From: Rhodoplanes serenus
GTDB taxonomy: Bacteria > Pseudomonadota > Alphaproteobacteria > Rhizobiales > Xanthobacteraceae
DNA length: 64,000 bases
NCBI GenBank assembly: GCA_945897515.1
Contig: CAMDFO010000004.1
Coordinates: forward strand, 1 to 64,000
Direction: 5' to 3'
Below, piece after piece: positions 25,750 to 34,560 of the stretch (position 1 is its first letter; the number at the start of each line of letters is the position of its first letter). The position numbers were made by a program, and so were the translations under genes. Under the pieces are notes generated by a model, which was not told where the DNA came from, searched no databases, and saw only the letters and a program-made list of their open reading frames with translations.

Positions 25750-26400
25750 ATGTCAGGCCCGATCGTCATCGAATCCCTCGACCTCGCCGCGCTGCTGTGC
25801 TCCCGGGTATGCCACGACCTGATCAGCCCGGTCGGTGCGATCATGAATGGACTCGAAGTGATGGAGGAGTCCAAGGACGAGGAAACCAAGACCTTCGCCA
25901 TGGACCTCATCAAGAAGAGCGCGAAGACCGCCTCCGCCAAGCTGCAGTTCTGTCGGATTGCGTTCGGCGCCGCGGGTTCGGCAGGCGCCCAGATCGACAC
26001 CGGCGACGCCGAAAAGGTCACGCGCGGTTTGATGGAAGACGACAAGACCAAGGTCGCCTGGAACCTGCCGCGCGTTCTGCTGCCCAAAAATCGCGTCAAG
26101 CTGTTGCTGAATATGCTGCTGATCTCGGCCCAGTCGATCCCGCGCGGCGGCGTCCTGACCGTCGATCCGGTCGGCGAGGGCGAGACCATGGGGTTCAGCA
26201 TCGCCTCCACCGGCGCCACCACCGCAGCCCGTCTGCCGCAGACCGCAGTCGGTCTGCTAACCGGCGTCCCGGCCGAGGGCCACTCGGTCGATGCTCATGC
26301 GATCCAGCCCTTCTATACCGGCCTGCTGGCACGCAATTGCGGGCTCAATCCCAGCTTGGTGGCTGAAGGCGAGACCGTGGTGATCGCCGCTCGGCCCTGA
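25750..26400 (+). CDS. chpT: Histidine phosphotransferase ChpT
   Basis: Protein of 216 residues. The N-terminal dimerisation helix carries the phosphorylatable His in SRVCHDLISPVGAIMNGLE, with the conserved Cys-His-Asp-Leu order. The rest is a degenerate Bergerat-like domain (KLLLNMLLISAQSIPRGGVL), as in ChpT. ChpT carries phosphate from the hybrid kinase CckA to CtrA and CpdR. The ATG at 25750 has GGGAG upstream; a TTG seven codons earlier is less likely. It is followed by a che operon and lies 13 kb from ctrA. Confidence 0.88.
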   Translation: MSGPIVIESLDLAALLCSRVCHDLISPVGAIMNGLEVMEESKDEETKTFAMDLIKKSAKTASAKLQFCRIAFGAAGSAGAQIDTGDAEKVTRGLMEDDKTKVAWNLPRVLLPKNRVKLLLNMLLISAQSIPRGGVLTVDPVGEGETMGFSIASTGATTAARLPQTAVGLLTGVPAEGHSVDAHAIQPFYTGLLARNCGLNPSLVAEGETVVIAARP

Positions 26401-26405
26401 GCGAG

Positions 26406-26420
26406 TTAACGAGTCATTAA
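26406..26420. promoter_or_regulatory. Perfect CtrA box TTAA-N7-TTAA
   Basis: TTAA (26406-26409), seven bases CGAGTCA, TTAA (26417-26420): an exact match to the CtrA recognition sequence described in Caulobacter. It lies between chpT and cheA, 158 bases before the cheA start. It suggests that the chemotaxis operon is under CtrA control; binding is inferred. Confidence 0.65.
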
Positions 26421-26449
26421 ATGCCCGGTGACCGACCGAGCGCTGCCGG

Positions 26450-26464
26450 TTAACGAACGCTTAG
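26450..26464. promoter_or_regulatory. Second CtrA-box-like site, TTAA-N7-TTAG
   Basis: TTAA (26450-26453), CGAACGC, TTAG (26461-26464), one mismatch from consensus. It starts 44 bases after the first box, about four helical turns, on the same DNA face. Tandem boxes strengthen the case for CtrA regulation of the che operon. Confidence 0.55.
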
Positions 26465-26577
26465 CGGCGGTTTTTCCGCCGCCGACCGTGCACGCAATAT
26501 TAAAGCCTCCGTAACAAACTGACGTCTTCCGAAAGGCGCGGCCGTGCACCGCCGGGCCTGTCGCTGAGAGCGTTGCT

Positions 26578-29202
26578 ATGGATGACCTGCTTCGCGAGTT
26601 CCTGACCGAGACGAACGAAAGTCTCGACGTGGTCGACGTCGAGCTGGTGCGTTTCGAGCAGGAACCCAACAACGCCAAGATTCTCGACAAGATTTTCCGT
26701 CTCGTCCACACCATAAAAGGGACCTGCGGATTCCTTGGCTTGCCGCGGCTTGAGGCGCTGGCACACGCCGCCGAAACCCTGATGGGAAAATTCCGCGACG
26801 GCGCGTCGGTCACCGGCGAAGCCGTCACGCTGGTGCTTTTCACCATCGATCGGATCAAGGACATCCTCAAGGAGCTCGAAAAGCATCAGCGCGAGCCGGA
26901 GGGGGCCGACGGCGACTTGATCCATCAGCTCGAGCAGATGGCGCTGCGTGGCGTCCCGGCAAAACCGCAGGTCGCGGGCTCGCCAGTGCCGCACACTCTC
27001 GGGCGGCCGCTTCGCCCGGGCGAAGTGTCACTCGAAGAGCTGGAACGCGCGTTCCGCGAAACGCCTGGCCCCGCTCTCGCGAAGCCGATTGCGGCCAAGC
27101 CCGCTCGTGAAAAGGTTGCCGACAAGGACGAGGACGACAAGACCGACGGGAAGGCCGGCAACCAGTCGATCCGCGTCAACGTCGATACCCTCGAACATCT
27201 GATGACGATGGTCTCGGAGCTGGTGCTCACGCGCAACCAGCTTCTCGACATCAGCCGGCACAACGAGGAATCTGAATTCAAGGTTCCGCTGCAGCGGCTC
27301 TCCAATGTGACCGCCGAGTTGCAGGACGGCGTGATGCAGACGCGGATGCAGCCGATCGGCAATGCATGGCAGAAGCTGCCGCGCATCGTGCGGGATCTTT
27401 CGGCCGAGCTCGGCAAGGACATCGAGCTGGAAATGCACGGCGCCGACACCGAGCTCGACCGCCAGGTGCTGGAGCAGATCAAGGACCCGCTCACCCACAT
27501 GGTGCGCAACTCGGCCGACCACGGCCTGGAACGGCCGGCGGACCGCATAGCCGCGGGCAAGCCGCAAAAGGGCACCATCCGGCTCAGCGCCTATCATGAG
27601 GGCGGACATATCATCGTCGTGGTATCCGACGACGGGCGCGGCCTCGACACCGCGCGGATCAAGGAAAAGGCGCTTGCCAACGGTCTTGTGACCGAGGTCG
27701 AGCTCGACAAGCTGTCGGAAGCGCAGATTCACAAGTTCATTTTCACTCCGGGCTTCTCCACGGCGGCGGCGATCACCAGCGTGTCCGGCCGTGGCGTCGG
27801 CATGGATGTGGTGCGCAACAATCTCGACCAGATCGGCGGCCACGTGGACGTCGCGTCCGTCCAGGGTGAGGGTCTGAGCTTCACGATCAAGATTCCGCTG
27901 ACGCTCGCGATCATCTCGGCGCTGATCGTTGAAGCCGGCGGCGATCGCTTCGCTATTCCGCAGCTTGCGGTGGTCGAGCTGGTGCGTGTGCACGGCAAGT
28001 CGGAGCACCGCATCGAGCGCATCAAGGATGCGGCCGTGCTGCGGCTGCGCGACAAGCTGCTGCCGCTCGTGCATCTCAAGACGCTACTCAAGATGGATGG
28101 CGGCGACGGCATCGGCGAGCGTGGTTTCATCGTCGTCACGCAGGTCGGCGCGCAAACCTTCGGCATCGTGGTCGACGGTGTGTTCCACACCGAAGAGATC
28201 GTGGTGAAGCCGATGTCGACCAAGCTTCGCCACATCGCCATGTTCTCCGGAAACACCATCCTCGGCGACGGCTCGGTCATCATGATCGTCGACCCGAACG
28301 GGGTCTCGCAGGAGATCGGCTCGACGGCCTCCTCGGCCGCGGTCATGCGCGCCCAGTCCCAGGCCGAGGCCGCTCGCCACGCCGCCGCGGTCGATATGGT
28401 TTCGCTCCTGGTGTTCCGTGCCGGCTCGCCCGAACCGAAGGCGGTGCCGCTCTCGCTTATCACCCGGCTGGAAGAGGTCGACTGCCGCAAGATCGAGCTC
28501 TCGAACGGGCGTCACATGGTGCAGTACCGCGGCCATCTCATGCCGCTGGTGCGCGTCAGCGACGACGTGCGGATCAAGACCGAAGGCGTCCAGCCGTTGC
28601 TGGTGTTCTCCGATACCGGCCGTTCCATGGGCCTGGTGGTCGACGAGATCATCGACATCGTCGAGGAGAAGCTCGATATCCAGGTGTCGAGCGATTGCCC
28701 CGGCGTGCTCGGCTCGGCGGTGGTGAAGGGACGGGCGACCGAAATCCTCGACGTCGGCCACTTCCTGCCGCTCGCCTACGAGGATTGGTTCCGCCGCAAG
28801 GACATGCAGGTGGACGCGGCGGCGCGAACGCTGTTGTTCGTCGACGACTCGCCGTTCTTCCGCAACATGCTCACGCCGGTGCTCAAGGCCGCCGGCTACG
28901 AGGTGACCGCGGTCGGCGGCGGCCGGGAAGCCCTATCGCTGCTTAAGAATGGCCGGCGCTTCGATGTCCTGGTTACCGACCTCGACATGCCGGAAATGGA
29001 TGGGTTCTCGCTCGCCGCGGCGGTCCGCGAGGAACCGCGGTTGGCCGAGATGCCAATGATTGCATTGTCGTCCTACAGCTCGCCGGAAGCGCTGGAGCGC
29101 GGCCGCAAGGTCGGCTTCCACGATTATGTCGCCAAATTCGACCGCCAGAGTCTGGTCGCGGCGCTCAAGGAGCAGACCGCCGACGTGGATCGGGCGGCGT
29201 GA
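26578..29202 (+). CDS. cheA: Chemotaxis histidine kinase CheA, hybrid with C-terminal receiver
   Basis: Protein of 874 residues. Order: HPt domain with phosphorylated His44 (RLVHTIKGTCGFLG); linker (about 115-195); dimerisation helices (about 200-260); Bergerat ATPase domain with N box THMVRNSADHGLE and GRGVGMD; CheW-like domain (about 445-580); a second CheW-like module (about 605-730); receiver domain (about 755-870) with LLFVDDSP and the acceptor Asp in VTDLDMPEMDG. A separate CheY-binding P2 domain is not evident. The added receiver marks CheA-Y hybrids, which can act as internal phosphate sinks. It heads cheA-W-Y-B-R; no chemoreceptor gene is in the window. Confidence 0.93.
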   Translation: MDDLLREFLTETNESLDVVDVELVRFEQEPNNAKILDKIFRLVHTIKGTCGFLGLPRLEALAHAAETLMGKFRDGASVTGEAVTLVLFTIDRIKDILKELEKHQREPEGADGDLIHQLEQMALRGVPAKPQVAGSPVPHTLGRPLRPGEVSLEELERAFRETPGPALAKPIAAKPAREKVADKDEDDKTDGKAGNQSIRVNVDTLEHLMTMVSELVLTRNQLLDISRHNEESEFKVPLQRLSNVTAELQDGVMQTRMQPIGNAWQKLPRIVRDLSAELGKDIELEMHGADTELDRQVLEQIKDPLTHMVRNSADHGLERPADRIAAGKPQKGTIRLSAYHEGGHIIVVVSDDGRGLDTARIKEKALANGLVTEVELDKLSEAQIHKFIFTPGFSTAAAITSVSGRGVGMDVVRNNLDQIGGHVDVASVQGEGLSFTIKIPLTLAIISALIVEAGGDRFAIPQLAVVELVRVHGKSEHRIERIKDAAVLRLRDKLLPLVHLKTLLKMDGGDGIGERGFIVVTQVGAQTFGIVVDGVFHTEEIVVKPMSTKLRHIAMFSGNTILGDGSVIMIVDPNGVSQEIGSTASSAAVMRAQSQAEAARHAAAVDMVSLLVFRAGSPEPKAVPLSLITRLEEVDCRKIELSNGRHMVQYRGHLMPLVRVSDDVRIKTEGVQPLLVFSDTGRSMGLVVDEIIDIVEEKLDIQVSSDCPGVLGSAVVKGRATEILDVGHFLPLAYEDWFRRKDMQVDAAARTLLFVDDSPFFRNMLTPVLKAAGYEVTAVGGGREALSLLKNGRRFDVLVTDLDMPEMDGFSLAAAVREEPRLAEMPMIALSSYSSPEALERGRKVGFHDYVAKFDRQSLVAALKEQTADVDRAA

Positions 29203-29209
29203 GGGGGCG

Positions 29210-29680
29210 ATGAGCAGGATGAACGAAACCGCGGAGATGAGCGTTACCGAATACGTCACGGTGACGATCGGGGAGCAGCTGTTCGGTCTGCCGATCTCGC
29301 GCGTGCAGGACGTGTTCGTGCCGGCTCGCCTGACACGGGTGCCGTTGGCTCCGCCCGAAGTCGCGGGCGTTCTCAATCTGCGGGGCCGGATCGTGACCGC
29401 AATCGACATGCGCAGCCGCCTCGACCTCGGAAAGCGCCCGGATGGGCAGCCGGTCATGGCGATCGGCATTGAGATGAAGGGCGAGTCCTACGGTCTGCTG
29501 GTCGATGGGGTCGGCGAAGTGCTCAAGCTCGCCAACAGCCAATGCGAAGCGAAGCCGGCCAATCTCGACGGCCGGCTCGCGCGCGTTGCTGCCGGTGTGG
29601 TTCGGCTCGAGGGCCAGCTCATGGTCGTGCTCGACGTCGATCGGTTGCTGGACATGAAGAATAGCGCCCTGGCCGCGTGA
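29210..29680 (+). CDS. cheW: Chemotaxis coupling protein CheW
   Basis: Adaptor of 156 residues that links chemoreceptors to CheA. The CheW beta-barrel pattern is clear: YVTVTIGEQLFGLPISRVQDVF, NLRGRIVTAIDMRSRL, YGLLVDGVGEVLKL and LMVVLDVDRLL. The ATG at 29210 follows the cheA stop by seven bases and has a GAGGGGG box. There is only this one free-standing CheW, in addition to the CheW domains within CheA. Confidence 0.93.
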   Translation: MSRMNETAEMSVTEYVTVTIGEQLFGLPISRVQDVFVPARLTRVPLAPPEVAGVLNLRGRIVTAIDMRSRLDLGKRPDGQPVMAIGIEMKGESYGLLVDGVGEVLKLANSQCEAKPANLDGRLARVAAGVVRLEGQLMVVLDVDRLLDMKNSALAA

Positions 29681-29739
29681 GCAAGCGGCGAGGTGAATGA
29701 CAGTGGCGGGGTTTCCCGCGCGTAGAGGAGTACGTGGTG

Positions 29740-30105
29740 ATGAAGATCTGCTTGGTCGTTGACGACTCTAGCGTCATTCGAAAGGTTGCCCGTCGCATCC
29801 TGGAAGGCATGGATTTCCAGATTGTCGAGGCCGAGGACGGCGAGCAGGCGCTGGGCGCATGCCAGCAGCAACTGCCGGACGCGGTGCTGCTCGACTGGAA
29901 CATGCCGAAGATGGACGGCTACGAGTTCCTCAAGGCGCTGCGCCGGCTGCCGGGCGGCGACCGCCCGAAGGTGGTGTTCTGCACGACCGAGAACGACGTC
30001 GCGCACATCGCTCGCGCGCTGCATGCCGGTGCCAACGAATACATCATGAAGCCATTCGATAAGGAGATCGTCGAAGCCAAATTCCAGGAGGTCGGGCTGC
30101 TCTGA
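29740..30105 (+). CDS. cheY: Response regulator CheY
   Basis: Single receiver domain of 121 residues that carries the signal from CheA to the flagellar switch. The acidic pair and acceptor are in LVVDDSSVIRK and AVLLDWNMPKMDGYEFL; the conserved Thr is in FCTTEND and the Lys in IMKPFDKE. The ATG at 29740 sits nine bases after GAGGAG; two GTG codons just before it are too close to that box. Confidence 0.92.
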   Translation: MKICLVVDDSSVIRKVARRILEGMDFQIVEAEDGEQALGACQQQLPDAVLLDWNMPKMDGYEFLKALRRLPGGDRPKVVFCTTENDVAHIARALHAGANEYIMKPFDKEIVEAKFQEVGLL

Positions 30106-30159
30106 GCGGCCTGGCATCCGTTGGTTATCGCGTAGCGTATCTGTGAGTATCCCGTTGCG

Positions 30160-31350
30160 ATGAACGTCGTTGCCCCCTCTACACCAGTTCCGGTCGTTTC
30201 CGCGCCGGACGAGATCCGCGTCATGGTCGTGGACGACGCCATCGTCGTGCGCAGCCTGTTGTCGCGCTGGATCGGCGAAGCGCCTGGGCTGAAGCTCGTC
30301 GCCGCGTTGCGCAACGGCCGCGAGGCGGTCAACCAGCTCGAGCACGCCGCTCCCGACGTCGTGGTGCTGGACGTCGACATGCCCGAGCTGGATGGCATCT
30401 CAACGCTCCCGCTTCTGTTGCAGAAGAAGCGCGACCTGGTCGTCATCATGGCGTCCGCGCTCACCCGCGAAAACGCCGAGGTGAGTTTGAAGGCGCTGTC
30501 GCTCGGCGCTGCCGATTACATTCCGAAGCCGGAGGCCGAAGGTGGCATCATGACCTCCGCGAACTTCCAGCGCGAGGTGATCGAGAAGATCCGCGCGCTA
30601 GGCGTGCGTCGCCGGCAGCGTCCGCTGCCGGCATTTCAGGTCCGTCGGCCGCTCGCGGGTCGGGCGACCCGCCGGCTTGCCGGCGCCGTGCAACGGGTCG
30701 GAAAATGGCGCGTGCCGGAACCCGCCGATGCGTCGCAATTCAATTTGCGTCCGTTCCCGATCGCGATACCGCGCGTGCTGCTGGTCGGCGCATCGACCGG
30801 TGGGCCGCAGGCTTTGACCCGGCTGGTTTCCCGCCTCGACACCGTGACCGACAGCGCGCCGGTGCTGATCACCCAGCACATGCCTGCGACCTTCACCACC
30901 ATTCTGGCCGAGCACCTGGCGCGCGCCAGCACCCGGCCGGTGCGCGAAGCTCAGGACGGCGAGCCGGTGCTGGCCGGAACGATCTATATCGCGCCGGGCG
31001 GCAAGCACATGCTTGTCGAGCGCCGCAACGGCACCGCCGTGATCGCGCTCGACGACGGGCCGCCGGTCAATTTCTGCAAGCCGGCGGTCGACCGACTATT
31101 CGTTTCGGCTGCCGAAGTCTGGGGGCAGTGGAACCTGGCGCTGGTCCTCACCGGCATGGGTTCGGACGGCACCAACGGCGCCGCGGCGGTCGTGGCCGGC
31201 GGCGGCAGCGTGATCGCGCAGGACGAGGCGACCAGCGTGATCTGGGGCATGCCTGGGTCCGCGGTCGAGGCCGGTGTGTGCTCGGCGGTCCTGCCGCTGG
31301 AGCAGATTGCGCCCAAGGTCGTTCGTCTGTTCCTGGGGGCAAAGTCGTGA
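30160..31350 (+). CDS. cheB: Chemotaxis protein-glutamate methylesterase CheB
   Basis: Protein of 396 residues. The receiver domain (1-130) has MVVDDAIVV and the acceptor Asp in VVLDVDMPELDG. After a basic linker (about 145-200), the methylesterase domain has its catalytic Ser in VGASTGGPQAL, His in ITQHMPATFT and Asp in GMGSDGTNGA. It removes methyl groups from chemoreceptors for adaptation. Its stop overlaps the cheR start by two bases. Confidence 0.93.
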   Translation: MNVVAPSTPVPVVSAPDEIRVMVVDDAIVVRSLLSRWIGEAPGLKLVAALRNGREAVNQLEHAAPDVVVLDVDMPELDGISTLPLLLQKKRDLVVIMASALTRENAEVSLKALSLGAADYIPKPEAEGGIMTSANFQREVIEKIRALGVRRRQRPLPAFQVRRPLAGRATRRLAGAVQRVGKWRVPEPADASQFNLRPFPIAIPRVLLVGASTGGPQALTRLVSRLDTVTDSAPVLITQHMPATFTTILAEHLARASTRPVREAQDGEPVLAGTIYIAPGGKHMLVERRNGTAVIALDDGPPVNFCKPAVDRLFVSAAEVWGQWNLALVLTGMGSDGTNGAAAVVAGGGSVIAQDEATSVIWGMPGSAVEAGVCSAVLPLEQIAPKVVRLFLGAKS

Positions 31351-32240
31351 CGCCATACGATTACGACTATCTGCGCAAGCTTCTGCGGGCGCGTTCGGGC
31401 CTCGTGCTCTCGGCGGACAAGCATTACCTGGTTGAAAGCCGGCTGTTGCCGGTGGCGCGCAAGGCCGGCCTGTTCAACCTGACCGGGCTGGTCTCAAAGC
31501 TCCGGGGGCCGGACTCCGAGCCGTTGATCGTCGAAGTGGTCGAGGCGATGACGACCAACGAGTCGTTCTTCTTCCGCGACAAGGTTCCGTTCGATCATTT
31601 CCGCGAGACCATCATGCCGGCGCTGATCGCGGCGCGCAGCTCGAGCCGCCGCATCCGCATCTGGTGCGCCGCGGCGGCAACCGGCCAGGAGCCCTATACG
31701 CTTGCGATCTGTCTCAAAGAGATGGGCCGCGAGCTCAAAGGCTGGCGGGTCGATATTCTCGCGACCGATCTCTCGACCGAGGTTCTGGAAAAGGCCAAGA
31801 GCGGCATCTATAGCCAGTTCGAGGTGCAGCGCGGGCTGCCGGTGCTGATGCTGATCAAGTACTTCACGCAGGTCGGCGAGACTTGGCAGATCGCACCTGA
31901 AATCCGCTCCATGGTGAAGTTCCAGCCGTTCAACCTGCTGAATGACTTCGCGCATCTCGGCGCGTTCGACGTGGTGTTCTGCCGCAACGTGCTGATCTAT
32001 TTCGATCAGGAGACGAAGATCGCGGTGCTCGACCGGCTCGCGCGGGTAACCGAGCGCGACGGCTTTCTGGCGCTCGGCGCCGCCGAGACCGTGATCGGCC
32101 TGACCGGGGCATTCAAACCGGTCGCGGAAAAGCGCGGGCTCTATGCGCCCAATCCGCTAGGTACTGCGGCGTACGGCGCCGGCAACATCGTCAGCCTGTC
32201 GAACCCGGCGCGCGCGCCCGTCGCCACCGGCGCGCGCTGA
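31347..32240 (+). CDS. cheR: Chemotaxis protein methyltransferase CheR
   Basis: SAM-dependent receptor methyltransferase of 297 residues. The N-terminal helical domain starts YDYLRKLLRARSG; the SAM-binding motif is WCAAAATGQEPYTLAI; VVFCRNVLIYFD and the C-terminal GFLALGAAETVIG are typical of CheR. It starts with GTG within the cheB stop region (GTGA), so the two are coupled. It ends the che operon. The C-terminal 30 residues are Ala/Pro-rich and probably disordered. Confidence 0.93.
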   Translation: MTPYDYDYLRKLLRARSGLVLSADKHYLVESRLLPVARKAGLFNLTGLVSKLRGPDSEPLIVEVVEAMTTNESFFFRDKVPFDHFRETIMPALIAARSSSRRIRIWCAAAATGQEPYTLAICLKEMGRELKGWRVDILATDLSTEVLEKAKSGIYSQFEVQRGLPVLMLIKYFTQVGETWQIAPEIRSMVKFQPFNLLNDFAHLGAFDVVFCRNVLIYFDQETKIAVLDRLARVTERDGFLALGAAETVIGLTGAFKPVAEKRGLYAPNPLGTAAYGAGNIVSLSNPARAPVATGAR

Positions 32241-32243
32241 CCT

Positions 32244-33206
32244 TTATTCCGCAGCCTCCAGACCCGACACCTCGCTGCAGGCGAAGCAGATCTGCTCGAC
32301 ATGGCGGTGATCGGTGCCGCAGCATCCTCCCAGCACCGTGAACTGCGGCAGCCGGCGGCGAAGCTCGCGATACTGCCGGCCGAGCTCGACCGGATTTCCG
32401 TCGTCGAGGTCCTTGGCTTCGTCCAGCTCGGCATGGCTGCGCTTCGACGCGTTGGCGCGAACGCCGCGCAGGCGTTTCACCCAATTTTCGTTTGCCGCGA
32501 GCGCGGAATCGAAATGAGTCGGATGCGCGCAGTTGATCATGTAGTAGGTCGGGGCGTTTTCGGTCGCGGCGTCGACGGCTTCGATCGCCTCCCGCAGGCT
32601 CTGGCCACTCGGCAGCCGTCCGTCGGTTTCGAGCGTGAACGAGATCACGACCGGCATGCCAGCGGCGACGGCCGCGCGCGTCACGCCGATGGCTTCGGCA
32701 ACGCTGGTCATGGTGAAAGCGCTGACCAGGTCGGCTTCCGTTTCAGCAAAGGTCCTGATCTGCGGTGCGTGCAGCGCCTGCGCTTCCGCTTCGCCCATGG
32801 TGCCCGCGACGTAGCCGTCGCCGAGCGGGCCGATGTTGCCGCTGATCACCATCGGGCAATCGGATGTCGCGAGTTCGTCGCGCACCTGCACCATCAATTC
32901 GATCGACTGCCGGTTCAGCTCCGCCAGCGCCTCCGGCGTATAGCCGAGCTGGGAGCCCCAGTCGGCGTTGCTGCGCCACGTCGGCGTTTCCAGGATGAAG
33001 CCCATGCCGGCGGCCTTGGCCGTCGCCGCGTGCTGCCGGTAATAGTCGAGCAGCCACTGCCGCCCGCTCGCGGTCTTGAGCAGCTCGAACGAGGCGAACT
33101 GGTTGAGCTCGTAACCCTCGTGGAAGATCAGCATGGTTTCGAGCCCGCTGTCGGTCAGGAACAAGCGGTCGGCAAGCTGCGGCAGGTTGGTGCGATAAAG
33201 CGGCAT
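32244..33206 (-). CDS. Homocysteine S-methyltransferase family protein
   Basis: Enzyme of 320 residues with the (beta/alpha)8 pattern of homocysteine/betaine methyltransferases. Zinc ligands are Cys in YMINCAHPTHF and the Cys pair in VLGGCCGTDHRHVEQI. The N-terminal LTDSGLETMLIFHEGYEL and FTLETDGRLPSGQSLREAIE are also family marks. It transfers a methyl group from a donor such as S-methylmethionine to homocysteine or a similar thiol. Transcribed convergently to cheR (stops four bases apart) and divergently from the TetR gene; no methionine genes adjoin. Confidence 0.87.
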   Translation of the reverse strand: MPLYRTNLPQLADRLFLTDSGLETMLIFHEGYELNQFASFELLKTASGRQWLLDYYRQHAATAKAAGMGFILETPTWRSNADWGSQLGYTPEALAELNRQSIELMVQVRDELATSDCPMVISGNIGPLGDGYVAGTMGEAEAQALHAPQIRTFAETEADLVSAFTMTSVAEAIGVTRAAVAAGMPVVISFTLETDGRLPSGQSLREAIEAVDAATENAPTYYMINCAHPTHFDSALAANENWVKRLRGVRANASKRSHAELDEAKDLDDGNPVELGRQYRELRRRLPQFTVLGGCCGTDHRHVEQICFACSEVSGLEAAE

Positions 33207-33425
33207 GGCGAAAATCCCAAAAATCCAGTGAAAGGTGAGGGGCCGCAGATGCGGCGTCGGGCGGGAACATACGCAGTCGTCCGGTCCGTGCCAGTCAACT
33301 CGTGGTGCGGTTGGACCAAGAAAATCTTATGCTGGAAAATCAAAGCGTTGCAGCAAACGGGCCGCGATCCCGGCATCTGCATCGGCGCGCCGCCTCGATC
33401 AACTGGACTCGTGGTACAGTAGGTC

Positions 33426-34052
33426 ATGCTTGAAACCACTCACCGCAAAGGCGCCGAGACCCGTGAACGCCTTCTCGCGGCCGCCGAATCCGCCGTGCTG
33501 GCTAAAGGCTTCGCTGCGACCTCGATCGACGAGTTGATCGCCGCGGTTGGCATCACCAAGAGCGGATTTTTCTACCACTTCAAGGACAAGGCCGATCTCG
33601 CCAAGTCGATGATGCTGCGTTACCTCGAGCACGACCGGGCCGTGCTCGATGATATTTTCCGCCGCGGCGACGAGTTGAACGAAGATCCGCTGCACGGCTT
33701 CCTGGTCGGCCTCAAGCTGTTTGCCGAAATGTTGGGCAATCTGCCGGAGGCGCATCCGGGCTGCCTTGCGGCGTCATTCTGTTACCAGGACCAGTTGTTC
33801 AATCGCGAAATCCGCGAGCTCAATGCCGAAGGCGTGCTCGCCTGGCGCACTCGCTTTCGCGAACGCCTCGATGTGATTGCCTTTCGTTATCCGCCGCGTT
33901 CGGAGGTCGATCTGGAAGCGATGGCCGACATGGCTGCGACCCTGGTGGAAGGTGGATTGATTCTCGGGCGGATGCTGGGCGACGTCACAATTCTGCCCCG
34001 ACAGATTGTGCTGTACCGCGACTTCATCCGGTCGGTGTTCCTGCCCGCGTAG
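33426..34052 (+). CDS. TetR-family transcriptional regulator
   Basis: Regulator of 208 residues. The N-terminal helix-turn-helix is clear: ETRERLLAAAESAVLAKGFAATSIDELIAAVGITKSGFFYHFKDKADL. The ligand-binding half has GCLAASFCYQDQLF, seen in a TetR subgroup that includes AcuR/NemR-like proteins. The gene is divergent from the homocysteine methyltransferase across 219 bases, in which I see no clear operator. Target and effector unknown. Confidence 0.88.
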   Translation: MLETTHRKGAETRERLLAAAESAVLAKGFAATSIDELIAAVGITKSGFFYHFKDKADLAKSMMLRYLEHDRAVLDDIFRRGDELNEDPLHGFLVGLKLFAEMLGNLPEAHPGCLAASFCYQDQLFNREIRELNAEGVLAWRTRFRERLDVIAFRYPPRSEVDLEAMADMAATLVEGGLILGRMLGDVTILPRQIVLYRDFIRSVFLPA

Positions 34053-34098
34053 GCGGCGCCGACCCGGAACCAAAGCCAAGTCCCGACGTTTGCTTTTC

Positions 34099-34530
34099 AT
34101 GCGCGCCACGGGACCACGCCTGCCATTGATCCGCTATTTTGCCGTTATCGGAGCCGTTCTGGTCGGCGCGATGTACGCCGCGGAAGGTTATTGGGGCCAG
34201 CCCGAGCCGCTCAAGCTGAGCACCGATTCCTATGGGCTTCCGAACAAGAAACCTGTCGCCGTCAAATCCGACGTGCAAATCCTGACCGTGCGGGAGGCGC
34301 CAGCGCCCGATCTGCCGAAAATAGCATCGGAACTTGCGGACAAAGAGCAGCCGAAGGCGCGGGTCCTTGCGGACCAGGAGCAACCTGCGGCGAGCGCTCC
34401 GGCCGAGGAGCCGAAGAAAGCTTCAAAATCGGCGGTGGCCGCAAAGAAACGGGCAACCAAGTTCGTACGGAAAGATTCCTACGATCGCTATGCCGATTGG
34501 CGTGACGCCGAGTCCGGCATCTTCAGATAA
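34099..34530 (+). CDS. Hypothetical protein with N-terminal membrane anchor and disordered tail
   Basis: Predicted 143-residue protein. One hydrophobic segment (about residues 11-27) is followed by a long Lys/Glu/Ala/Pro-rich disordered region and a C-terminal SYDRYADWRDAESGIFR peptide. The upstream in-frame extension overlaps the end of tetR and is basic and unlike a protein start. Low complexity prevents assignment. It may be a membrane-anchored linker or an envelope protein. Confidence 0.5.
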   Translation: MRATGPRLPLIRYFAVIGAVLVGAMYAAEGYWGQPEPLKLSTDSYGLPNKKPVAVKSDVQILTVREAPAPDLPKIASELADKEQPKARVLADQEQPAASAPAEEPKKASKSAVAAKKRATKFVRKDSYDRYADWRDAESGIFR

Positions 34531-34560
34531 TCGCTCTCGTGCCGTGCCGCTCGCAGGCGT

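Noticed and set aside
33207-33425. SAM-type riboswitch before the homocysteine methyltransferase
   Set aside because: I looked for the paired stems and pseudoknot of the alphaproteobacterial SAM-II type and found no convincing match.
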